Source of the DNA: JALZHR01 sp036389695
GTDB taxonomy: Bacteria; Acidobacteriota; Blastocatellia; Pyrinomonadales; Pyrinomonadaceae
Assembly: GCA_036389695.1 (NCBI GenBank)
Contig: DASVWG010000440.1
Span: forward strand, 1 to 49,431
Length of the DNA stretch: 49,431 bases
Direction of reading: 5' to 3'
A program made the position numbers and the translations under genes. The notes under the pieces were generated by a model. The model made no database searches. It was given only the letters and a program-made list of their open reading frames with translations, and was not told the origin of the DNA. Below are positions 32,947-40,977 of the stretch, piece after piece. Position 1 is the first letter of the stretch. Each line of letters starts with the position of its first letter.

Positions 32947-33756
32947 CTAATTTTCCAAAAGCGCGTGAAGCAGAAAATGCAGCAGAAAAAACAGCGCAAC
33001 GCCTGCAAAAACCGAGAGGGAAACCAGCGGACGCTTGCCGGCGTGATGATTGACTTCGGGAATTAAATCGCTCGCCGCGACGTAAAGCGTCACGCCGCAG
33101 GCAACGGGAAGCGCGTAATTGATTGCAAATTCAATATTTTGTCCGATAAGCAGAAAACTGACGACGCCGATAAACGTCGTCAAGCCGACCAGGGATGTCG
33201 CAAATAAAACTTCACGAAAACTTTTGCCCGCCGCCAGAATCATCGAAGCAATCGTGAAGCCTTCGGGGAATTTATGCAGAAAAACGGCGATGAAAACCAG
33301 CAGTCCGGCTTTATAATCGACCTGCGAAGCGGCGGCAATCGAGACGCCGTCGAAAAACGTGTGAATCATCAAGCCGCCGATTGCCGTGTAAGCCGATTTG
33401 GTCGAAAGCAGATGGTCGCCGTGACTGTGAACTTCTTCGCCGAGATGAAAATGCGGCGCGATGGTATGCTCGAAAAACTGCGTCAAAAGATAGCCGACGA
33501 GTAGCAGAGCCATCGGAAAAACGAGCGTTTCGGCGGAAAGAGAGTTTTTATCGGTTTGCCACAGCGAAATCGTTTTCGGCAGAAGCTCGATGAAAGTTAC
33601 CGCCAGCATAAAGCCCGCGCCGAGCGCGAGCAGGTATTTGAGCGCGGCTTTGAATTTTTGGTAAATGCCCGAAGGCAGCAGAATCAATCCGCCGAGAACA
33701 TTTGCAAATGCGGCGAAAAGACCTAAAACGACGAGTTCAAACGAACTGAAATTCAT
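32947..33756 (-). CDS. ZIP-family divalent metal transporter
   Basis: This 269-residue protein has about eight membrane helices. The ZIP metal-site residues are present: IHTFFDGVSIAA in helix 4 and FLHKFPEGFTIASM in helix 5, with a His-rich loop (FHLGEEVHSHGDH) between helices 3 and 4. It probably imports or exports zinc, iron or manganese, and specificity cannot be told from sequence. It starts 284 bases from the divergent mraZ gene. Confidence 0.92.
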   Translation of the reverse strand: MNFSSFELVVLGLFAAFANVLGGLILLPSGIYQKFKAALKYLLALGAGFMLAVTFIELLPKTISLWQTDKNSLSAETLVFPMALLLVGYLLTQFFEHTIAPHFHLGEEVHSHGDHLLSTKSAYTAIGGLMIHTFFDGVSIAAASQVDYKAGLLVFIAVFLHKFPEGFTIASMILAAGKSFREVLFATSLVGLTTFIGVVSFLLIGQNIEFAINYALPVACGVTLYVAASDLIPEVNHHAGKRPLVSLSVFAGVALFFLLHFLLHALLEN

Positions 33757-33896
33757 AAAAAGAAAACTTTACCGCAAAATTGCAAAGTTGTCAGATGTGA
33801 GATATAAAATACTATTAGAAAACCTGACACGTGCCATCAAGAAATTCCAGCCAAAGTTTAAGCAGTTGAATAAAACAAAAATTCTAAAAATATTGC

Positions 33897-33925
33897 TTGA
33901 CATGCCTGTGGAAATCTCGTAAGAT
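33897..33925 (+). promoter_or_regulatory. Promoter of the dcw cluster
   Basis: TTGACA at 33897-33902, a 17-bp spacer, and TAAGAT at 33920-33925 form a near-consensus sigma-70 promoter. Transcription would start near 33932, giving a leader of about 110 bases before mraZ. The MraZ-type boxes lie immediately downstream, so the promoter should be repressible. Confidence 0.8.
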
Positions 33926-33935
33926 GCCTTAGAAG

Positions 33936-33960
33936 TGGTCAAAAATGGTCTAAAGTGGTC
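33936..33960 (+). promoter_or_regulatory. MraZ-type operator (three 10-bp-spaced boxes)
   Basis: TGGTC occurs at 33936, 33946 and 33956, exactly 10 bp apart, so all boxes face the same side of the helix. MraZ in other bacteria binds three or more short TGG-type direct repeats with this spacing, upstream of its own gene. The position at about +4 to +28 fits autorepression by blocking transcription start. Confidence 0.75.
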
Positions 33961-34039
33961 AATTAGACGAAAAAGCCAATCCTTGAAATAGTGTTTAAGA
34001 TAATGGAGAGGTTTTAAGCACTTTCCCCAAAAACCAGAG

Positions 34040-34483
34040 ATGTTACGCGGAAATTATACGGCGCGGATTGACGAAAAAGGACGGTTGAAAATCCCAACCC
34101 ATTTCCGGCGTAAGATAGAAGAAAAATACGATTCAGCGGAAGTCTACGTAACGAGCTTGACGGGTGAAAGTGTGCAAATTTTCCCGCTCAAAGAATGGGA
34201 AATCATCGAGCAGAAATTATCGCTTTTGCCGACAACTGAAAGAGCCAGAACGATTTACGTGACGGGGACGAGCTTTCACGGTCAGGAAAGCGAGATTGAC
34301 AATCAAGGTCGCGTTTTGATTCATCCTTTGCTGCGGAAAAAAGCCGTGATTTACGGCGAAGTCGCGGTTTTGGGCTATCTGACTTATCTGGACGTTTGGA
34401 ATATGGAAAGGATTGAGCGATTTCTGTCGGAAAATCCTTTCACGGAAGAACACGGCGCGCTGCTCGCCAGACTCGGAATTTAG
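34040..34483 (+). CDS. mraZ: Transcriptional regulator MraZ
   Basis: This 147-residue protein has two AbrB-like (SpoVT) half-domains, each with a DxxxR signature: DEKGRLKIP (near residue 11) and DNQGRVLI (near 88). MraZ forms a ring and represses the dcw promoter, here through the boxes at 33936-33960. It is the first gene of the cluster, in its usual place, 12 bases before rsmH. Confidence 0.95.
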   Translation: MLRGNYTARIDEKGRLKIPTHFRRKIEEKYDSAEVYVTSLTGESVQIFPLKEWEIIEQKLSLLPTTERARTIYVTGTSFHGQESEIDNQGRVLIHPLLRKKAVIYGEVAVLGYLTYLDVWNMERIERFLSENPFTEEHGALLARLGI

Positions 34484-34495
34484 GGTGCAAGCTCT

Positions 34496-35461
34496 TTGAA
34501 ATCAAACGAGGAAACAACCGAAAATCTGCATCAATCCGTTCTTCTGGCGGAAACTTTAAGTTATTTAGCGCCAAAAGATAACGAAATTTTCGTCGATGCG
34601 ACGCTCGGGCTCGGCGGACACGCGGAAGCGATTTTGTCGGCGTCGGAAACAACGCAGGTTATCGGCATCGACCAGGATACGGAAGCGATTTCCGGAGCGC
34701 AGGCGAGGCTCGAAAAATTCGGCGCGAGATTTAGAGTTTTTCACGCTAATTTTTCGGAAATCAGAAAAGTTCTGGCTGAGGCGCGCGTTGAAAAAGCGGA
34801 CGGCGTTTTAGCTGATTTGGGCGTTTCGTCTTTGCAGCTCGACAGCGAAACCCGCGGGTTTAGTTTCCGCTTTGATGCGCCGCTCGATATGCGGATGGAC
34901 GCCGAATCCGGTGACGAAACTGCCGCCGAAATGCTGGAAACGCTTTCGGAATTTGAAATCGCGCGCATTATCTACGAATACGGCGAAGAAAGATTTTCCC
35001 GGAAAATCGCCCGCTGGATTGTCGAAAGACGTGAACGCGGCGAGAGCATCAAAACGACGAAAGCGCTTGCCGAACTGGTTGAACGAGCCGTGCCGCGCAG
35101 CAAAGGCAATAAAAAAGACAGGATTCATCCGGCGACGCGCACGTTTCAGGCTTTAAGAATCGCCGTCAATCGCGAATTGGAAATTCTGGAAGCTTTTGTC
35201 AAAGACTCGGTTGATATTTTGAAAACGAACGGGCGTCTTGCGGTGATAAGTTTTCACTCTCTCGAAGACCGAATCATCAAGCAAACGCTGCAAAAACTGG
35301 CGGGAAAATGTTTCTGCCCGCCAAACTTTCCGACGTGCGTCTGCGGAGCCGAAAAAAAAGTTGAGCTATTGACGCGCAAGCCAATCGTCGCAGGTCTTGC
35401 GGAAACCGCCGAAAATCCTCGCGCCCGAAGCGCCAAGCTCCGAGCTTGTTTGAAACTTTAG
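34496..35461 (+). CDS. rsmH: 16S rRNA (cytosine1402-N4)-methyltransferase RsmH
   Basis: This 321-residue RsmH/MraW enzyme methylates C1402 of 16S rRNA. The SAM-binding loop is ATLGLGGHAEAIL near residue 36, and later RsmH blocks include PLDMRMD, RTFQALRIAVNRE and VISFHSLEDRIIK. TTG at 34496 is the only sensible start, since translation begins 12 bases after the mraZ stop and the family's N-terminus (HQSVLLAE) follows directly. Low start-codon strength may tune expression. Confidence 0.95.
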   Translation: MKSNEETTENLHQSVLLAETLSYLAPKDNEIFVDATLGLGGHAEAILSASETTQVIGIDQDTEAISGAQARLEKFGARFRVFHANFSEIRKVLAEARVEKADGVLADLGVSSLQLDSETRGFSFRFDAPLDMRMDAESGDETAAEMLETLSEFEIARIIYEYGEERFSRKIARWIVERRERGESIKTTKALAELVERAVPRSKGNKKDRIHPATRTFQALRIAVNRELEILEAFVKDSVDILKTNGRLAVISFHSLEDRIIKQTLQKLAGKCFCPPNFPTCVCGAEKKVELLTRKPIVAGLAETAENPRARSAKLRACLKL

Positions 35462-35485
35462 CCGAAAAAGAAAACTTTTAAGCCG

Positions 35486-35995
35486 ATGAAAAAAAGAAAC
35501 GTTCCCCAAAACAAAAAAACTGCCGCGCGTGTGCCGCGCCGCGAGGGCGACCCGATTCCGTGGCGTTATTGTTTTCTGACTCTGGTTTGCGGCGCAATCC
35601 TCGTCGGCGGATTTTTCCTGGCGGCGCGACAGCATTTTACGGCGATTGATTACGGCATCGAGAACGCCAAACTCAGGCAGCAGAGGGAAAATCTCAAATC
35701 CGAACAGCAGCGCTTTAAACTCCAGAAAGAAATCGCGCTTTCGCCCAATGTCATCCGAAAAGCGGCGCAGAAAATCGGTTTGAAAGAGATGACGGCGAGC
35801 AACATCGACGTTTCGAGCCGCAAGCCCGAAGACAAACCGAAAACGGATTCAGCCGTCAGGACGCCAACCGAAAGCGCGAATAAGGAAACGGCGAAAAACG
35901 AAAACAGAGACGAAAAGAAAATAGCGAAAGCGGCGAAAGAAGAAACGAAAAAAGCGGAAACGAAAATCGATAAGAAAAAAGAATCAGCCAGATAA
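35486..35995 (+). CDS. ftsL: FtsL-like cell division protein
   Basis: This 169-residue protein has one membrane helix (about 28-47, FLTLVCGAILVGGFFLAA), then a periplasmic coiled coil (AKLRQQRENLKSEQQRFKLQKEI, about 60-82) typical of FtsL. FtsL bridges FtsQ/FtsB and FtsI in the divisome. The remaining ~60 residues are a Lys/Glu-rich tail, not standard for FtsL. Its position between rsmH and ftsI supports the call, although FtsL proteins are poorly conserved. Confidence 0.75.
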   Translation: MKKRNVPQNKKTAARVPRREGDPIPWRYCFLTLVCGAILVGGFFLAARQHFTAIDYGIENAKLRQQRENLKSEQQRFKLQKEIALSPNVIRKAAQKIGLKEMTASNIDVSSRKPEDKPKTDSAVRTPTESANKETAKNENRDEKKIAKAAKEETKKAETKIDKKKESAR

Positions 35996-36021
35996 ATTTT
36001 AAAAATAGATTTTTGGGAAAT

Positions 36022-38190
36022 ATGCCGAAACGTCCGACAGTCAAAAAGAAAGGAAATCCGATGCAGACCGCATTTTCACGGTTTTTGTTTATCGTGGCGA
36101 TTTTCGCGGTTTGGATTGGCATTATCGGCGTGCGCCTCGTGCATTTGCAGGTGACGCAGCACGAGTGGCTGAAAGAAAAAGCTCTGGATTTGCGCCGCGT
36201 CGAAAAGAAAAGCAAGATGCTGCGCGGCACGATTTTCGACCGCTCGGAGCGCGCGCTGGCGATGAGCGTCAAAGTTAAATCGTTATTCGCCGACCCGCAG
36301 GAAATCCAGGACATTGAAGCAACGGCGAAAACCGTGGCGGGCGCGCTGAAAATTAAGCCGCAGGAAATGCTGAAAGATTTAAAAGAAGCGAAAACGAGCG
36401 GCAAGAGATTTATTGTACTGGCGCGAAAGCTCGACGAAGACACGGTTAAAAAATTAAACGAAACGCTGAAAACCGAAAATTTAAAGAAACCGGACGAGCC
36501 GAAATACGCCGGTCTGCACTGGCGCGAGGAACAAAAACGACAGTATCCGCAGGGCACACTGGCGGCGCAAATCGTCGGTTTCAGCAACGCCGAAGACATC
36601 GGGTCAGCCGGAATCGAGCAATCGCAGGAAGAAAATTTGCGCGGCGCGGTGACGAAAAAATGGCAGGACCGCGACCGGCTCGGGAGAGTTTACGACGAAT
36701 CGGAAGCCGAAGAGCGCGAGCCGCCGAAAGACGTCTATTTGACGATTTCAAATTCGATTCAATACAAGGTCGAGCAGGCTTTAAAATCCGGCGTCGAGAC
36801 GGCGCGGGCGAAATCGGGAACGGCAATCGTGCTCGACCCGAAAACCGGCGAAATTCTGGCGATGGCTAATTATCCGACCTTCGACCCGAACAAATTCAAC
36901 GAAGCCGCGCCCGAAGCGATTTCCAACCGCGCGGTGCAGAATCTTTATTCGCCCGGCTCGGTTTTCAAGCTCGTCACATACGGCGCGGCGCTCGAAGAAA
37001 AACTCATCGCGCCGGACAAAATGTTTGATTGCGGCGGCGGCGTAATTAAAGTCGGCGGTCGCGAATTTGCCGATAAACACTGTCAGAAAGCGATTTCTTA
37101 CACGGAAGCGCTCGCCGTTTCGAGCAATATCGGCGCGATAAAGACCGGACAGATGCTGGGCAAGCAGAATTTCTATAATTACGCGCGTCAATTCGGTTTC
37201 GGCGAAGCGACCGGCATCGAGCTTCCGGCGGAAGCGAAAGGACAAATCCGCTCGCCCGAAAGCTGGTTTGGCGATTCTCTGGCTTCGATGTCCATCGGTT
37301 ATGAAATTAACGTCACGGCTTTGCAAACGGCGGCGGCTTTTGCGACTATTGCAAATGACGGCGTCAGAGTAAAACCGCACATCATAAAAGAAATTCGAAG
37401 CAGCAGCAGTAGTGACGAGAAAAATGTTCAGGCAACGGAAGTCGAGCGCGTGCCGGTTGTCAAAGCCGAAACTGCGCGAAACTTACGCCGAATGCTGCGC
37501 GAGGTCGTTTTGAAAGGAACGGGCAAACGCGCGCAGCTCAGCGGCTACACGTCTGCCGGAAAGACGGGCACGGCGTGGAAATACGACGCGAAGCTGAAAC
37601 GGGTGAGCGCGAGCAAATACGTTTCCTCGTTTGTCGGTTTTGCGCCCGCCGATAATCCTTCGGTCGTGATTGCCGTCGTGCTGGACGAGCCGCAGGGCGG
37701 AGCGCGCGACGGCGGACAGGTTTCCGCGCCGATTTTTCGCGAAATCGCCGAGAGCGTTTTGCCGGAGCTGAACGTCGTGCCGGACGCGACGATTCAGCAG
37801 CAGGATTTGACCGCCGAAAACATTCCCGAAGAGACGGAAATGCAGCTGCCTCCGGCGATGAATAAAGCGGGCGAAAAAACCGACAAAAAGATTGACGAGA
37901 AAGGGTTTGGAAAAAACGAAAAGGGTGACAGGACAGCGGTTGAAAAGGGTAATAAGCCATCAGTCGAAAAGAGCGACAAACAACCGAAAGATAAAAAATT
38001 GACGGGAGAGAAAGAAAAATTGAAAAGCCCTGAGGCGGAAACGCAGAAAAAAGAAAAGCCGAAAACGAAAACCAAGAATAGTATTGCGAGTCATCGCTTT
38101 CTGAAATACAAGCTGATTTACGAAAACATCGCCGCGTCGCGCTGCCGCGAGACGGAAACATTTTTTGAGAGGATAGAAGCCAAAACTTGA
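36022..38190 (+). CDS. ftsI: Penicillin-binding protein 3 / FtsI (division transpeptidase)
   Basis: This 722-residue protein (start ATG 36022) has an N-terminal membrane anchor (about 18-36), a dimerisation domain, and a transpeptidase domain with SVFK (Ser313, Lys316), SSN (367-369) and KTG (514-516). It cross-links septal peptidoglycan. From about residue 596 a ~125-residue Lys/Glu-rich tail (EKSDKQPKDKKLTGEKEK and similar) replaces the PASTA domains found in some relatives. The tail ends in an unrelated, Arg-containing segment. The stop overlaps the murF start (TTGA). murE, expected next, is absent. Confidence 0.93.
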   Translation: MPKRPTVKKKGNPMQTAFSRFLFIVAIFAVWIGIIGVRLVHLQVTQHEWLKEKALDLRRVEKKSKMLRGTIFDRSERALAMSVKVKSLFADPQEIQDIEATAKTVAGALKIKPQEMLKDLKEAKTSGKRFIVLARKLDEDTVKKLNETLKTENLKKPDEPKYAGLHWREEQKRQYPQGTLAAQIVGFSNAEDIGSAGIEQSQEENLRGAVTKKWQDRDRLGRVYDESEAEEREPPKDVYLTISNSIQYKVEQALKSGVETARAKSGTAIVLDPKTGEILAMANYPTFDPNKFNEAAPEAISNRAVQNLYSPGSVFKLVTYGAALEEKLIAPDKMFDCGGGVIKVGGREFADKHCQKAISYTEALAVSSNIGAIKTGQMLGKQNFYNYARQFGFGEATGIELPAEAKGQIRSPESWFGDSLASMSIGYEINVTALQTAAAFATIANDGVRVKPHIIKEIRSSSSSDEKNVQATEVERVPVVKAETARNLRRMLREVVLKGTGKRAQLSGYTSAGKTGTAWKYDAKLKRVSASKYVSSFVGFAPADNPSVVIAVVLDEPQGGARDGGQVSAPIFREIAESVLPELNVVPDATIQQQDLTAENIPEETEMQLPPAMNKAGEKTDKKIDEKGFGKNEKGDRTAVEKGNKPSVEKSDKQPKDKKLTGEKEKLKSPEAETQKKEKPKTKTKNSIASHRFLKYKLIYENIAASRCRETETFFERIEAKT

Positions 38191-39638
38191 AATTGGAAAC
38201 AGCCGCAAAATATATGAACGCCGATGCGTCCGGCACAAATCCCGCTTTGCTTCAAAACGAGTTCAAAACCGTCGCCATCGACTCGCGAGAAGTGCAGGCG
38301 GGCGGCGTGTTTTTTGCGCTTTCGCAGCCCGATTACAAAAACAACTGTTTCAACGGCGATTTTGCAGATTCGCACCGGTATATTCCGTCAGCCTTTGAAA
38401 AAGGCGCAGCGGCTTGCGTGGCGCGTCCCGACAGGTTTGCGGAACATCTCGGCGTGCTGGAACAGTTCAAAGACCGGCTTCTTTTCGTTGACGACGCGAT
38501 TTTCGCTTTGCAGATGCTGGCAAAAGGCGTCTACGAAGAATGGAACAAGCCGGTCGTCGCCGTGACGGGCAGCGCCGGAAAAACGACGGCGAAAACTTTG
38601 ATTACAGAAGTTTTATCTTCAAAATACAAGGTTTTGACGAATATCAAAAACTATAACAACGGAGTCGGGCATCCCTTGACGGTTTTGCGCCTTTTAAACG
38701 AGCCGGATTACGACGTCGCCGTTCTGGAAATGGGAATGTCCACACCGATGAACGAAATCGCGCGTTTGTGCCGCATCACGCCGCCCGACGTGGCGGTCGA
38801 GCTGAACGTTTTGCCGGTTCACGTCGAGCATCTCGGCTCGATTGAAAACGTGGCGAAGGCGAAAGCCGAACTCGTCGAAGGAATGAAAACCGGCGGAACC
38901 GCCGTTTTAAACGCCGACGATTTTCGCGTCCTGTCGATGCGCAAGTTAAGTAAAGGCGCGAGCATCACTTACGGCATCGAAAGCGAGTCGGACGTGACGG
39001 CGAAAAATATTCGTTTTGAGCGCTTCGGCGAAACTCGTTTTGAATTACAAACGCCGAAAGATTCAGCGGAAGTTTTGTTTCCGCTCAACGGCAAACACAA
39101 CATTCTAAACGCGCTGGCGGCTTCGACGGTCGGTTTTTCGTTTGGAATGTCGGCGCGGGAAATCGCCGCCGCGCTGCACACGGTCGCGCCGCCGCCGCAG
39201 CGCGGAGAAATTCTGCGTTTTCAAGCCGGCTTTACGGTCGTCAACGATTCCTACAATTCAAACCCGGACGCGCTGCTTTCGATGGTGCAAACTCTGGTTG
39301 ACGGCGGAAAATCGGCGCGGCGCAAAATCGTTGTCGCCGGAGAAATGCGCGAACTGGGCGAAAACGCGGCGCAGATTCATTTCGAGACGGGCAGGCGAAT
39401 TGCGGAAATCGGCGTCGATAAGCTTTTCGGCGTCGAAGGCTTCGCGCAAAACCTGCTCGAAGGCGCGCGCAACGCGGGTTTAAGCAATATTGAATTTTAT
39501 GAAGATTCACAAGCGGCGAGCGAAAAATTTATTGACGAAATTCAGGCGGGCGATTTGGTTTTAATAAAAGGTTCGCGCGGTGTGCGGACGGAGAAAGTGG
39601 TCGAGAAGTTGTTGGAAAAATTTGAACTGGAGAAATAG
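38187..39638 (+). CDS. murF: UDP-MurNAc-tripeptide D-Ala-D-Ala ligase
   Basis: This 483-residue Mur ligase adds D-alanyl-D-alanine to the UDP-MurNAc-tripeptide in the cytoplasm. The ATP loop is TGSAGKTTAKT (near 127-137). Other Mur-ligase blocks include NYNNGVGHPLTVL, EMGMSTPMNEIARLC (typical of MurF) and VNDSYNSNPDAL. The TTG start overlaps the ftsI stop by 4 bases. MurE could be confused with MurF, but the MSTPMNEIARLC and NPDAL motifs fit MurF better. Confidence 0.92.
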   Translation: MKLETAAKYMNADASGTNPALLQNEFKTVAIDSREVQAGGVFFALSQPDYKNNCFNGDFADSHRYIPSAFEKGAAACVARPDRFAEHLGVLEQFKDRLLFVDDAIFALQMLAKGVYEEWNKPVVAVTGSAGKTTAKTLITEVLSSKYKVLTNIKNYNNGVGHPLTVLRLLNEPDYDVAVLEMGMSTPMNEIARLCRITPPDVAVELNVLPVHVEHLGSIENVAKAKAELVEGMKTGGTAVLNADDFRVLSMRKLSKGASITYGIESESDVTAKNIRFERFGETRFELQTPKDSAEVLFPLNGKHNILNALAASTVGFSFGMSAREIAAALHTVAPPPQRGEILRFQAGFTVVNDSYNSNPDALLSMVQTLVDGGKSARRKIVVAGEMRELGENAAQIHFETGRRIAEIGVDKLFGVEGFAQNLLEGARNAGLSNIEFYEDSQAASEKFIDEIQAGDLVLIKGSRGVRTEKVVEKLLEKFELEK

Positions 39639-39707
39639 AGACGCGGCGACGCGGAGACACGGAGACGCGGCGCAGTCCGCAATCCGCAATTCGTAATCCG
39701 TAATCCA
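39638..39707. repeat. Tandem 7-8-mers between murF and mraY
   Basis: GACGCGG/AGACACGG-type 8-mers (39640-39672) pass into CGCAATC/CGTAATC 7-mers (39677-39706). No clear complementary arm was found, so it is a direct repeat rather than a hairpin. It fills nearly the whole gap from the murF stop to the mraY ATG (39712). Confidence 0.7.
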
Positions 39708-39711
39708 AACG

Positions 39712-40839
39712 ATGCTTTATTACCTTTTGTATAAGCTGGTTTATCTCGGCGAATGCGCCAACGGCTGCGAATCATATTTTTTCAAAGTGCTGAACGTCGT
39801 GCAGTATGTGACGTTCCGGACGGGAATGGTGACGATTACCGCGCTGCTGATTTCGCTGCTGCTCGGCGGCAAAGTTATTAAAAAGCTCGAAGCGCTGAAA
39901 TTCGGGCAGGAAATCCGCGAAGAAGGTCCCGAAGGGCACCACAAGAAAAAAGGCACGCCGACGATGGGCGGCATTTTGATAATCGGCTCGGTCATCATCT
40001 CGACGCTGCTCTGGGCGCGGCTCGACAGCCTTTATCTATGGATTGCGCTGATTGCGACGACGATTTTCGCGGCGGTCGGTTTTGCCGACGATTACATCAA
40101 GATTGTCAAAAAACGCAGTCTCGGGCTGACCGGAAAGCAGAAACTCGCGGGGCAATTGGTCGCGGCGCTGGGCGTCTGGTTTGTGCTTTACATGTGGGGC
40201 AGTTACCCGTGGAATCTGAGCATCCCGTTTTTTAAAGCGACGGCGCTGCCGAACGGCATTACGTATATCACGCCGTGGGCTTATTTGTTCTTTATCATTT
40301 TCGTCCTTTTCGGCTCGTCAAACGCGGTGAATCTGACCGACGGTTTGGACGGTTTGGCGACGAGCGTCACGTTTATCGCCATGTCGGCGCTGACCGGCTT
40401 GACGTATCTCGCCAGCGATGCGCGCTGGGCTGAACGCCTGGATTTGACGCACAAGCCGGAAGCGGCGGAATTGACGATTTTCTGCGGCGCGATGGTCGGC
40501 GCATCTTTGGGTTTTTTGTGGTATAACGCGCCGAAAGCCGAAGTTTTTATGGGCGATGTCGGAAGTCTGGCAATCGGCGGCGCATTGGGCACGGTGGCGA
40601 TTCTGACGAAACAGGAATTTCTGCTCCCGTTTATCGGCGGCGTTTTTATTCTCGAAGCGCTCTCGGTGATGATTCAGGTCGCGTCGTTTAAGCTGACCGG
40701 AAAACGCGTTTTCAAGATGTCGCCGCTGCATCATCACTTCGAGTTTAAAGGCTGGGACGAGCCGAAAATCGTTTTCCGCTTCGTCATTGCGGCGATACTT
40801 TTTGCATTGCTTAGTTTGTCAACATTGAAATTGCGTTAA
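39712..40839 (+). CDS. mraY: Phospho-N-acetylmuramoyl-pentapeptide transferase
   Basis: This 375-residue integral membrane enzyme transfers phospho-MurNAc-pentapeptide to undecaprenyl phosphate, giving lipid I. The GHHKKKGTPTMGGILI block (near 75-90), ADDYIKI (Asp pair near 127), NLTDGLDGLA (near 206) and the C-terminal SPLHHHFEFKGW are MraY signatures. About ten membrane helices are visible. Position after murF is standard. Confidence 0.97.
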   Translation: MLYYLLYKLVYLGECANGCESYFFKVLNVVQYVTFRTGMVTITALLISLLLGGKVIKKLEALKFGQEIREEGPEGHHKKKGTPTMGGILIIGSVIISTLLWARLDSLYLWIALIATTIFAAVGFADDYIKIVKKRSLGLTGKQKLAGQLVAALGVWFVLYMWGSYPWNLSIPFFKATALPNGITYITPWAYLFFIIFVLFGSSNAVNLTDGLDGLATSVTFIAMSALTGLTYLASDARWAERLDLTHKPEAAELTIFCGAMVGASLGFLWYNAPKAEVFMGDVGSLAIGGALGTVAILTKQEFLLPFIGGVFILEALSVMIQVASFKLTGKRVFKMSPLHHHFEFKGWDEPKIVFRFVIAAILFALLSLSTLKLR

Positions 40840-40844
40840 GGCAG

Positions 40845-40964
40845 ATTCAAACAGGATGGGCAGGATGGACAGGATTATTTTAATAATTCGGCAGCCTGAT
40901 TGAATTTTAAAAACTGAATCAATGAGTATTTTTATCCTGTTCATCCTGTCTATCCTGTTTGAAT
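40845..40964. repeat. Nonamer-based inverted repeat between mraY and murD
   Basis: Arms at 40845-40875 and 40934-40964 (31 bases each) match as reverse complements at 28 positions. The other three would be G-U pairs in RNA. The arms are tandem 9-mers of the type ACAGGATGG. The related unit recurs between ftsW and murG and between murG and murC. Confidence 0.88.
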
Positions 40965-40977
40965 ATTTGTTTAGAAA

